From: Phalacrocorax aristotelis
Lineage: Eukaryota > Chordata > Aves > Suliformes > Phalacrocoracidae
NCBI RefSeq assembly: GCF_949628215.1
Contig: NC_134285.1
Span: 25,434,797 to 25,498,796, forward strand
Length of the DNA stretch: 64,000 nucleotides
Direction of reading: 5' to 3'
A model generated the notes under the pieces. That model saw nothing but the letters and a program-made list of their open reading frames with translations. It did no database searches and was not told where the DNA came from. Positions 1 to 10,100 of this stretch are shown here, one piece after another. Each line of letters opens with the position of its first letter. Position 1 is the stretch's first letter. A program made the translations under genes and the position numbers.

Positions 1-2066
1 CATCCCCTGGGGCAACTGTAACCTGTTGGCTCCGGCATTGCCCCATCAACCTCACCAGGGTGTTCAGCAATTGCTGAACCGAGAGACAGTTGCTCTGCAC
101 ACCAAGAGCTAGCTATACGTGTCTTGTGCTGACGATAAACATAGCTAAAAAGCATAATGTATTTCAGCATGGACAGCATTACTTGTAGCTGTGGTCAGTG
201 GGAAGGAACAAGCTACTTTAAAGGAACAGCCAAGGCAAGAAGCCTGCAGACAGCCACTTAGAAGCTGGGTCCATACGAACAGACAGCTTTTAGTGGCACA
301 AAACCTCCCTGGACATCCTGCTTCAGTTTAGGAGAGACCCCAACTGTTCACAACCACTCCTCAGGCCAAGATCTCAAAGGACTTTACAGGCTTATTGTCG
401 CACCCTTGAAGCTCTGGCACAAACCCCATGTCAGAATCAAGGCACAGGCACTGCACGGCGCTGGAGCAGCAGGTTGGGGCCGAGCTGCACACACTGCCAG
501 CGCTAACAAATGCCAGACCCACCTGCCATGTCCCCACCACATGCACATGGTCTGTCTGCCCTTATTTCCTATGAACTTGAGCTGCTTCATACTAAACGTG
601 CAGGGCTAAGGCAAACGGTCACCCAGTAAGCTCCCACTATGCCCCGAAATGATGGCCTTCATGCTTAGGGGCTGTGAGCCTCCAAGGAGCAACTTGAATA
701 CCAATGTGAACGGACTGGCTGTTTCTGTTTTCCCTGCAGGCAACAGCAGTGGCAGGAAGATGCACAGTGGCACACGGAGTGCCCGGACCACAGCTAGAAG
801 ATGCAAGTCAGATGCTTTACATTGAATAAAGCTTCTCACTCGGCGGGTAAGATGATCTAGTAACTCCCCCCGGTGCCATGGCACTACCTGGTTAATCACA
901 CAATGAGGCAATAAGCAATACCATCTGCACAGTGTCCCTTACCAGCAATGATCTGACAAAGAAGTTACGTATCTCCACTTTATAGAGGTATTTTCTAAAA
1001 GAAATGCCTCTATTTTATCTGTAAGAGGTGCTTCTACCACGAAGACAGAGATGAAAAACCCTCCTCCACCAAAACACTCCTTCACACATGGTGATTTGCT
1101 TTGTCATGCCACTTTAATACACACACAGCAGCTGCAGCATTAAAGCAGATCTCCAGGGTGAGCACATAGACACTCTGTAACAATACCTGCAGGCCTTAAA
1201 AAATAAATCTTTTTGCTTGTAGCAACACCAGCACAGGCCAATGTACAAAGTGTCAACAAATTCATTTCCATCCCAGATATGCTGCTAGAGCTCTCTCCAT
1301 TTTGGGTCATAGTGGGCAGCTTCAAATTACATTGCATCTGATCTGCTGCAAGGAAACACAATCTCACCGTAGCACAAAGCAGCAGAAAGGAGAAGAAAAA
1401 AAAAAAACCAACATCTTCAGGATTGTCAAGCCTGTGATAAGCGAGCTACTTCACACTCAGTGCGGTGCCACTGTGCCCACTGAGCAGGGCCCCTGGGCAG
1501 CGACAGGAGCAAGGAGCAGCCCAAGCTCCTGGGATCTCACTGCTGGTCCCTTAAGCACGGGAGCTGCTCAGACAAACCAAAACATGTTACTGATGGAGAA
1601 CAAAGAAAGGATGCGGGCTCCCAGCAGCGCTCCAGAAATGCTCTGTTTCCAGTGGATCAGGACCTGGAAAACATCAGCTCCAGCATCACCTGGCTCCCTC
1701 CAAACCTCCTGCATCCATTTAAACCCACGTGTGCCCTTCACAACGGATGACCCAGAGACTGGCAATGCAGATGCTGCCCTCGCTCACATCAAGGGCCCTT
1801 CCCAGGGATGCCACTGCCGACACCAGCCACCTTCATTCATCCTCATCACACAGGGGATCACAGACAGCCCCGCATGGTGGCTCCCAGCCCAGTGATGCCA
1901 ACCACGGGAACCACCACCTCGCCTTGCACCCAGGGCCCAAGGCTCCTTCCCAGGGGAGCTCGGAGTCCCGCTGGAACGGCAGGAGAGTGTGAGGGGAGGC
2001 CCTGGCCTGACAGGGCCCAGGGAGCTGTGGCAGGCCCCAGGGGGCTGCGGCAGGCCCCGGCCTCAC
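1..2066 (-). other. RAB11FIP3: RAB11FIP3 intron 1 (part)
   Basis: Sequence downstream of the exon 1 donor. I looked for the next exon of this family (KDLTKYLDP-like) on the minus strand and found none. The open frames present have no coding character. Confidence 0.7.
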
Positions 2067-2390
2067 CTGCTCGGCCCCGTAGGCCGTGGCGAACTGGACA
2101 AACTCCTCCACACGCACGAAGCCGTCGCCATCTCGGTCCAAGGCGTCGAAGACAGAGCGAAGGCGCGGCTCCTCCTCCGGTTGGACCAGGGGCTCAGCGG
2201 GACCCTCCAGGGCCGGGCAGCCCCCCCCCTCCAGCAGGGACCACGGCGGTGGCCCCGGGGCGAGTTCGACGGCCTCAGGTGCCCAAGGGCCCGGCTCCAG
2301 CCCCAGTGCCGGCTCTGGTCCCGGCCCGTCCCGCCGCGGCCCCCGGGGTAGCGGGGGCTCGGGCACGGCCGCCGGCGGATGCGGCTCCAT
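2067..2390 (-). CDS. RAB11FIP3: RAB11FIP3 first coding exon (partial gene)
   Basis: RAB11FIP3 (FIP3, arfophilin-1) is a Rab11/Arf6 effector that moves recycling endosomes to the centrosome and the cleavage furrow. This exon encodes 108 residues, MEPHPPAAVPEPPLPRG to FATAYGAEQ, then a GTGAGG donor. A Pro/Glu-rich N-terminus (1-75) leads to RLRSVFDALDRDGDGFV; the EF-hand loop is 85-96 with Asp85, Asp87, Asp89, Gly90 and Glu96, all canonical. The start is the first in-frame ATG (2390-2388), with A at -3 and G at +4, and an in-frame TGA at 2408-2406 upstream. Human RAB11FIP3 has, as I recall, about twice as many residues before this point. The remaining exons (second EF-hand, coiled coil, Rab-binding domain) lie left of the window. 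RAB11FIP4 is the main alternative, but position beside DECR2 supports RAB11FIP3. Confidence 0.9.
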
Positions 2391-2771
2391 TTTCACCGGC
2401 GGCGCTCAGCGCCCGCCGCCGCCCGCCCCACCGCGGCCCGGCAGCCATGCCCCGCGGCCATCGCCCCCCTCACATCGCGCCCGCCCGGCAGGGCGGTGCC
2501 AGTACCAGCGCGGCGAGACCGGTGCGATACCAGCGATAGCTCCACCCCCACGCCCGGGCAACACGGCTTTGTGCGAGGCGGCACCAGCCCCGCCCGCCCG
2601 CGACCGGCGGCTCCGAGCGCCGGGCGACGCGGTTTTGGCGGGGGGGAGAGGAGAAGGCGGCGGCGGCGACGAGAAACAACCCCGCCCGCCCGCCCGCGCC
2701 GCCGGCGCTCCGGGGCAGCCGGCCCCGAACCGCCAGATCCAACCCGGTAGCCGCCGCAGTAGCCGGGGCGG

Positions 2772-2779
2772 TGACGTCA
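2772..2779. promoter_or_regulatory. Full CRE palindrome TGACGTCA
   Basis: Perfect 8-bp CREB/ATF site about 380 bp upstream of the RAB11FIP3 ATG, inside the CpG island. Function is inferred from the motif only. Confidence 0.6.
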
Positions 2780-2932
2780 GTCGTCTGCCAGGGCGGGCCC
2801 CGCCCCGACGCGGCGCGAGGCCCATGCGGAGGTCCCGCCCCTTTCCCCGCCCCGGCTCGTGCGCGGGGCGGGACGGGGGAGGGTCACGCGGCGCGCGACC
2901 ACGTGCCGCCCGCGACCCCCTCCGGGGAGGCA

Positions 2933-3135
2933 CCGTGCACCGGGGGTCGCTGTGCACCGGGAGCCACGCACCTCTCCGGGGCAGAGGGGCACCGTGCACC
3001 GGGACTGCACACCCCTCTGGAGGGGGGTAACCATGCACCAGGACCGTGCACCCCACCAAGGGGTAACCATGCAGTGGAGGACCCCCATGACCCGGGCCCA
3101 TGCACCCCACCGGGGTGTCACCGTATGCCAGGCCC
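2933..3135. repeat. Degenerate GTGCAC-rich tandem repeat
   Basis: Imperfect copies of ACCGTGCACC / ACCATGCACC units separated by GGGG- and CCCC-rich spacers, just upstream of the RAB11FIP3 CpG island. The unit length is irregular, roughly 20-50 bp. Confidence 0.65.
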
Positions 3136-5054
3136 TGCACAGTCCATCACCACCACCCTACCCCATGCGCCCTGCTGGCCTCCCCAGGCCTCTCGCACCC
3201 CTCAGCCCCACACCATCCCAGCACCAGCCACCCTGCTGAGCTGCCCCTTGGACCCCTGCCCTGGGGGAGCTACCACCCCTGCTCCCCCTTGGCTGCCAGT
3301 AAAGGGCACAAACCTGCACATTTTATCAACGTGGCTGTTGAAGTTTCCAGCCCATTACGGGGTTTTGGCATCACAGAACAGCAGTTGTGCCCAGCCTCAG
3401 CCGCTGCGGCACACCCGGCCATCACCAGCACTGTAGAAACAGCCGCAGCACAACATGGGGGAGGAGCAGGCCAAGGGTTCAGGCTGCCGGTGAGGGTCCG
3501 CGGTGCATGCACACCCCTTGCTCTGCCTGCACAAACCACCACCTGCTTGTTGTCCTATTAATTAATTAACAAGTTTAGGGGCTTACAGCCTGCAGGCTTG
3601 GTGCACCAACAAGTTCCACACACGTGTGCATGTGCCAGTGGGGCCCTGTTGGCGTTTGCACTTCCATCTCCTGTGCAGGGGTGACAGCAGGTTCCTGGGC
3701 TGCCTGTGCCCAGCAGCCACAGTGTTCTCCTGTGCTCACGCCTGCATCTGTCTCAGGACAAGCCTGGCTGGGTAACAATGTGTTCCCCAGCATAGCTTTC
3801 CCAAACCCAGGGAGCTCTGGCATATTCAGCCAAAAAAGCTGGGGTTCAGCAGCATCCCTGCCTTGGAAGGAGGAAAAAAGAAAACCCATGTGATCATAGT
3901 GGATCTGGGAAGGATTGAAACCTCTGCTCCAAATCCTTTTACTCATTGTAGCCACCCCTAAAGCTCACTGGGGCGGAAGGGGGCTGGTTTGGCAGTCCCA
4001 CAGGAGCAAAGCTCACGGCTGCACTGGCTGCCATCCCCAGGTGACAACTGCCTAAACCATCCCCTGCAAAATCCCCTTGGCACTATAATTCTCCTGGTTT
4101 CCAGCTCAGGTGACCAGGTTTCCTGCCTGCACTTGCTGCCACCCAGGCTGGGCAGGGGGAAAAAGTGCCCGCAGGACTGGAGTGGCAAGCCTGATGCTGT
4201 GGCTCTGCACCCCTCCATAGTTTTCTGCAGCTCCAGGCCATGATCAAGGCTGGACACAACCAAGGCCATGCTCAGAGCTCTTTCCTTCCCCTGGCACCAG
4301 TGGCACACAGCCAGGCTGCCACCCTGCAGCGTTCCCCATTCCCTGGGTGGCCACCAAGCCAGGACAGCCCCGAGCCCCTGAGCAGGAGCTCTCCCTGCTT
4401 CTGACACCACCAGCCTCCCCTGGGGCTGTAGCCACCACAGAGGTCACCCACAGACATCACACAAGTACCTTCTCCAGGAGAAAATACTTGTCTTGATGTC
4501 TGGGAAGTGGGATGTTGTAGCTGGAGGCAAACCCCAGGAGAGACCCGGGCAAAGGATAACCTCAGTCCAAGCACCACACCCCCATCCCCTCTGGAGGGGT
4601 CGGTGTGTGTCTCACTGAGTCCCTCAGACCTCCCCAATTCCACTGCTGATGGACCCAACGGCTGCTGGAACCACCTCCACAGAGCCCGCTGAGGCTGAGG
4701 AGGTGCCGGGACCCCAAGCACCGCTGGCCTGGAGCGCTGAGACACAAGAGCCACCAAGCACTGGGGCCACACAAAGCTCTGCTAACGGGAACAGTGGTTT
4801 TCCATCCTCCCTCAGGGCCCAATTTGGACCACCAGGATCAGTCAGCACGGCAGGGCACAGTCTTTGGCTTTGCTCATGCAGCAGTGAGCTACTGCAGTGG
4901 TGCTCTGACCAAAGATGTGCGTTAGCCTCCTCCAGCCCCTGCCACTACCGGCTCACAAGAGGACAAGGAGCACAAGCAAACCTCCCTGAGCTCCCAGCAG
5001 TCAAAGGTTGCAGGATCAACCCCCTGTGCAGGCAAACAGATGAAAAGCGCCACA
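3136..5054. other. DECR2-RAB11FIP3 intergenic DNA
   Basis: About 1.9 kb of GC-rich DNA. I see no gene, recognised repeat family or RNA in it. Confidence 0.6.
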
Positions 5055-6962
5055 GGTCAGGGTGGAAGTTCTTTATTTGTGGCCTAGAGGAAACAGCAAC
5101 ACCTGGCAAGCCTACCATCAAGTAGGAAACACAATCAAGTAGGAAAACAAGCTTCATGGAATTCAGGATAAGCTTAAAAATTGCTGCCAGCAGTAGGCCG
5201 CTGGACGTAAGCAGTGTGTGTCCCCTGAGGCACTGGCACCAGGGGCATGTTTGGCTCCAGCAGCCCCATGCAGATGCTGCAGCTCATCAGCTCAGCACCC
5301 TGCTCGGAAATGACAATTTCAGCTAGCCCTTGATTTACTCTCAGCTCTAGTGTCTGTATGAAGAAAGGAGACAGCATGAGACTGGAATGACAGGCAGATG
5401 GGTGCCAGGCAGACAACTGGACATCTCAGGCTCCCGATGGATACAGTGCTATGATCCACAGCAGTACAGAGCCAGCTCTGGTGGGATGTGACCTCACACC
5501 ACCTCTGCTCCTGGGAGAGGGACAGCCCAGCTGCAGCTGCATCAGCCTCCAGGGACCACTGCCCCATCCAGGCCCCCCCCAGAGGGGACGGGGCCAATTC
5601 CCCCTGCCAGGGCCCAGCTCGGTCCTTGTTTCCCCTCCAAGAGCTGCCAAGCCAGACCTGCCCCCATGACAAGGGCTGATCTCAACCCTAGACAGGTTAA
5701 ACTACTCCCCTCTCCCAAAAAGGAGCTGCTGCTGGGGGTATCGGGCTGAGGTGGGGGGGGAGAGGGGAGGAGGAGGACAGATATCCATGGGCAGCACTGC
5801 CTGGGACTTGCGAAAGGCCAGGAAAGCAACTCAGAGGGAGACAAAAACAGATAGCGAACATCAGAGCCTGCACCCCCGCCACTGTCCCTGCACCCTCAGC
5901 CATGTCAGCTCAGAAGAAAGTAACAGCATGGAATGGGGGGTGGGCTTGCTCCTCACCCAGCAGCCCCGGTGGATGCAGGATTGGCAGTGTCACCACCGCC
6001 ACCAGTCGCTGATCAGAGGAAACAGCTATTGGCTCCAACTCTGGGGGACGTCACCCCAAGATGTCCCAGAGCAGCAGTGTTCGGTCACATTTCTGTCCAT
6101 CAGTCAATCCCAGGCTGTCACTGATTTTTGTTTGCCCCTGCAGCCCAGAAATCTGCAAGACAGCATGGAGGTGGGTACACAGTCCTGCCTGGGCCTGCCC
6201 TGCTCACAGAGGCTACCAGGCAGGACCCGAGCAGTGGGTGAGGGGGAGAAAGGAGACCCCTCTCCCAGAAAACGCCAAGCCCCAGTAACCAGGCGCCAGC
6301 TCCCTTCCCACCTCTGCAGACATATGCAGCCAACACGAGACCTGTGTGCAACTCAATCACAAGACAAGACACGCTGCAGTAACTCATGTAAGGAAGAATG
6401 GGGAGGCAGAGGCTGTCGGGACTCTCTGTGCCCAGTCCTGCTAGTGGGGCACAGAAAAGGGGCATCATGTTGCTTCAGGGGACACTCAGAGGTGTCCCCA
6501 CACAAGCATCCTCCAACAGCCATGACAAGAGATACCATGCCAACCACAGGCACAGAAGAAAAACCCAGCAAGTTCTCCTGCCCTTCTCAAGTCAGACTGT
6601 CCACAAGGACCCAGTGACATTGCCCATCTTGCTCTGTGCCTGCTCTGACTATGGCATGGGGGGTGACCCTGCTCCACCCTCCCAAAAGCAGAGGAAGGTT
6701 TGAGAACAAGTGCTGCCAAGTCGAGATGTGGGCTCACACTCACCCAGAGACCCTGACACCCAGCATGATTCCCTGACACAGTATGTGCCACAGAGCTGCC
6801 TCAGGAGGGACAGCGCCTGGTACTGGTTACAAACCGACCAAGGCACTTGAAGAAGGTAATGCCATACCCACTGCTATGGCAGCCATGCCTCTATACCATG
6901 GGGGAACAGGGTTTCTGACATGAGCCCTGCTCTGATCCCACTGAGGGGGAAATGCACATCAC
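5055..6962 (-). other. DECR2: Probable DECR2 3' UTR
   Basis: No AATAAA on the minus strand was noticed between the stop and 5077-5072, so the 3' UTR could be about 1.9 kb. Open frames here, including a 288-codon plus-strand one at 5751-6617, resemble no known protein. Use of an earlier non-canonical signal cannot be excluded. Confidence 0.45.
5072..5077 (-). terminator. DECR2: Candidate DECR2 poly(A) signal AATAAA
   Basis: AATAAA on the minus strand, about 1.9 kb after the DECR2 stop. It is the first perfect hexamer noticed. Confidence 0.45.
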
Positions 6963-7180
6963 CTAGAGTTTAGCAGAGGATGAAGCAATACCCAGCAAGG
7001 CAGGGAAGTTGTTGGCAGAGGTCAGCCAGCTCCCACCATCCACAACCAGAGTGGTGCCTGTCACGTAGGATGAGAGGGGGCTCGCCAGGTACAGTGTGCT
7101 GTGGGCGATCTCCGTCTTGTTCCCTGCACGCTGGAGGGGGATCACATCGAACAGGCTTGCTTCCTTGGCAAATTTCCCAC
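6963..7180 (-). CDS. DECR2: DECR2 exon 8 (residues 227-298, PTS1)
   Basis: 218 nt encoding [19 protein letters not shown] through SSSAKL and a TAG stop. [20 protein letters not shown] is the usual SDR C-terminal motif; AKL is the peroxisome signal. Confidence 0.96.
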
Positions 7181-10100
7181 CTAAGAGTGGTAGAAGAAAG
7201 AGTCAGCTGGGCCCATGGGACCACCTGCCCACCACCACTGCCTGCCAGACACTGCAGTGCTGCTTGCACGGGGCTTGCCGAGAGCCCCAGGGAGCCTGGA
7301 TGAGGTCCTGGCCCAGTCCCAAGGACAGTCCAGGGACAAAGGCCTGAGAAGAGAGTTGAAGAAGGGGAGCTCAAGCCCAGCAGTGGGATTTGTACTGCAA
7401 CAGTGAGTTCAAGACAGGACCTCAGAGAGCTTTCCCATCCTCCAGGGCTGAACCAGCACTCTGCTGACGGACAGCAAGAGCTACACCATAGGCAAGGCAG
7501 CTGGCCAGGTTGAGCTTTGTGGGAGCATGTTACATCATGGCATGAGAGAGCACAAAAAGCTGCCACTCAACAGAAAAAATCAGCGCCCTGCGAGGTACCG
7601 AGGACGGGGAAGGGCTGCTCACTGAAAGACTTGCCACCTGAGTCACAGGACAGCCGTGACCAGCAGCAACAGCCCTGGCCACATCACATACCCTATGAGC
7701 TGCATGGTGGACCCCACAGTCCCCTCCCAGACAAGACAAGAGCAAGCCACCACCAAGGCAGACTGGCACCCCAGGTTGCCTTACCCAGCCGCCGGTAGCC
7801 CTCGGTGCCTGTAATGGGGCCTGGCGCCAAGCTGTTCACCCGGATGTTGTTGGGTCCCCATTCCACAGCGAGGTGACGGGTCATGGCATCTGGGAAGGGA
7901 TCACAACAGGAATGAGAAATGGAGAGCAGAGCTATTCCAGTAACTTTTAAGGGGGGGGCAAAAAGCTATAGGAGACTCTGGCCAAGACCAAAGGGCCCTA
8001 GAAGAGCCCTGGGGGAGAGAAGAGCCTCGTCCCAAACCCAGGCATGTAGTAATCACACCCATTCATATTCACCTCTCCCAAGGACATATTCCCATCCCAA
8101 TATTCAGGAAGAACCAGCTTCCTTACTGGCCCCACACAGCTCAGAGCCCCAGCAAGGAGCCTTTAGGTACCTATGGCAGCCTTGGCAGCACCAGCATGCA
8201 CCTGGAGGGCCTGGCCTCGGTAGCTCAGGGTTGCTGTAATGTTAACAATGACCCCACCGTGGTCCTGGGGAAGGAAAGGAGACAAGGCATTAGGCAGAGA
8301 GCAGTGCAAGGGGTCATGCAGGGGAATGGAGGGACAAGAGAGCTGGGCTAGGAGGGACGGTCACCCACGGGCACCACACGGCCACCCACCTCTGTGTTGC
8401 TAACCCATCACTGTGGCAGCGCTGCCCACCCAGCCTCACTGAGCCAGAGCAGCCAGCGGGGCCCATCCAGAGAGGTGGGAGGTGCATGAGACAAGCAAAG
8501 GCCAAGGGAAAGCAGAGGAGCTGGAAAAGGAGCAGCAGATCACAGCTTCTTCCCTGGCAGGTAGCAGAGCATGGAAAGGTGCCACAACAGTTAAAAGCCC
8601 CAGGGTTAGGGACAGACAGGACTCCCAATTCCTGCACAGGGGCTGCCAGCCCTGGGAGGGAACAGACTGGATCTGAGCAGAGTGAGTGGCAGAGGCCCAG
8701 CAGCACAGCCCTGGGCACACAGGTGCTGTGCTCTCTTCTGTCCTCCACTCTTCCCAGAATTTCTCAGGAGCAAAGTGTGGTTTGTTTCACACTAACCCCT
8801 GCCTACTGGGAGCCTCTCCACCAAGTCCTCTGGCCCTGGTTCCACTTACCCGGAAATACTTCTCAAAGAGGACTTTGGAGGTGTTGAAGGTGCCAATGGT
8901 GTCGATATCTATCACTGTCTTGAAGGCATTGAAGGACAGGGCACTGGCTGGGCACAGAAAGTTTCCCGCAGCACCTGAAGAACAAGCAGCCAGGAGCACA
9001 GTCAGGACTGGGCCAGGAGAGATTAGGCAGGGTCAGGGCACTTCTGCGAGAGGGATGGTGAGCAATATGGTTTGGGTAGACAGGAGAGCACATGGAAACA
9101 GTCCTGATAAAGGCATAAATACCCTGTGGCTCTTGGTGCCCAGCAGCATGGCCAGCCTGAGGGTGGGAGGGTGCTGGTGCAGTGAGAACAGGGATGATTG
9201 GATGGCCATGCATTAAGAATGGGACATTGCTTCCTCTGAGCCCGTCCCCTCTGTGCTCTCATGGGCTGCCAAGATACTCCCAGACCAGGGAAGCATAAAC
9301 AAGACACTAGGCAAACACAACCCCCATGAAGAAAAATGCCCTTCCTAGCAGCGAGTCTGTGCCAAATCTCTCTGCCCACTCTGGCAGCTCACCATTAACA
9401 AGGATGTCAATCCGCTTGAACTCTTTCAATGCTTCATCCACTGCTGCCACAATTGTTTGGGGCTGCCTGACATCTATGGACAGAGGCAGGCACTGCTGGC
9501 CAGTGGCTGCCACCAGCTTTTTAGAGGCCTGCAAAAAAAAAAAAAAAAAGAGAGGCGAGATTCTTTCTGGGGCTCCCTCCTTCAGAAAGGGTTAGTCCCA
9601 GACCTTGTAACAGGCGAGCAAGAAGTCATGCAGGAACCACATCCCCATCGGCACACAGCAAACACTGTGGGCAGGGGAGGGACCTACCTAACCACGGCCG
9701 GCTTCAGTCCAGCTGCGCCATGCAGAGCTAAGGCCCTGGGGTAGCCAGAGAAAGCTCCTGCGAGTCGTATCCCAACTAGCCACAACTAGCTAAGCCCAGT
9801 TACCTCCGTGACCTGTCATCGACACAGCACATCCCAAGCAACATCTCTGCAGGGCAAGCACAAAGGTTGGACCCCAACAAGGCATTTTTGGCATAAGCAC
9901 AGACATAATTAACCTTTAGATCCAAAAAAACATCAGCACACAAAAGGGTAAATGCAGAACAGCTGTCTCTGCCTGTGAGGCAGAGTGGGCCAGCTTTGCA
10001 GCTCAGCATCTGCCACAAATCACCCCTGAGGCACTTGTTAAGAACAGGACTCCCCTCAGCAAATTAAGCACAGGGGACCTGAAAACTCAGCAGCAACCCT

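Larger units (their letters stand above)
1975..2935. promoter_or_regulatory. RAB11FIP3: CpG-island promoter of RAB11FIP3
   Basis: About 1 kb of CpG-dense DNA covering exon 1 and its upstream flank. It contains a full CRE at 2772-2779, an E2F-like TTTTGGCGGG at 2633-2642 and a CACGTG E-box at 2900-2905. Long open frames in all directions here reflect GC content. Confidence 0.8.

Noticed and set aside
810-860. Plus-strand AATAAAGCTTCTCA followed by a GC-rich stretch, faintly reminiscent of an LTR end
   Set aside because: No paired repeat, primer site or internal region is visible, so no element is claimed.
2394-2396. In-frame GTG two codons upstream of the RAB11FIP3 ATG as a start
   Set aside because: The ATG at 2390 has good Kozak context, and vertebrate GTG initiation is exceptional.
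2086-3140. Overlapping 200-300 codon frames on both strands around 2.1-3.1 kb
   Set aside because: They reflect the CpG island, where stop codons are rare. Only the minus-strand RAB11FIP3 exon has recognisable protein.
5751-6617. 288-codon plus-strand frame
   Set aside because: No recognisable domain and low-complexity composition; it lies antisense in the probable DECR2 3' UTR.
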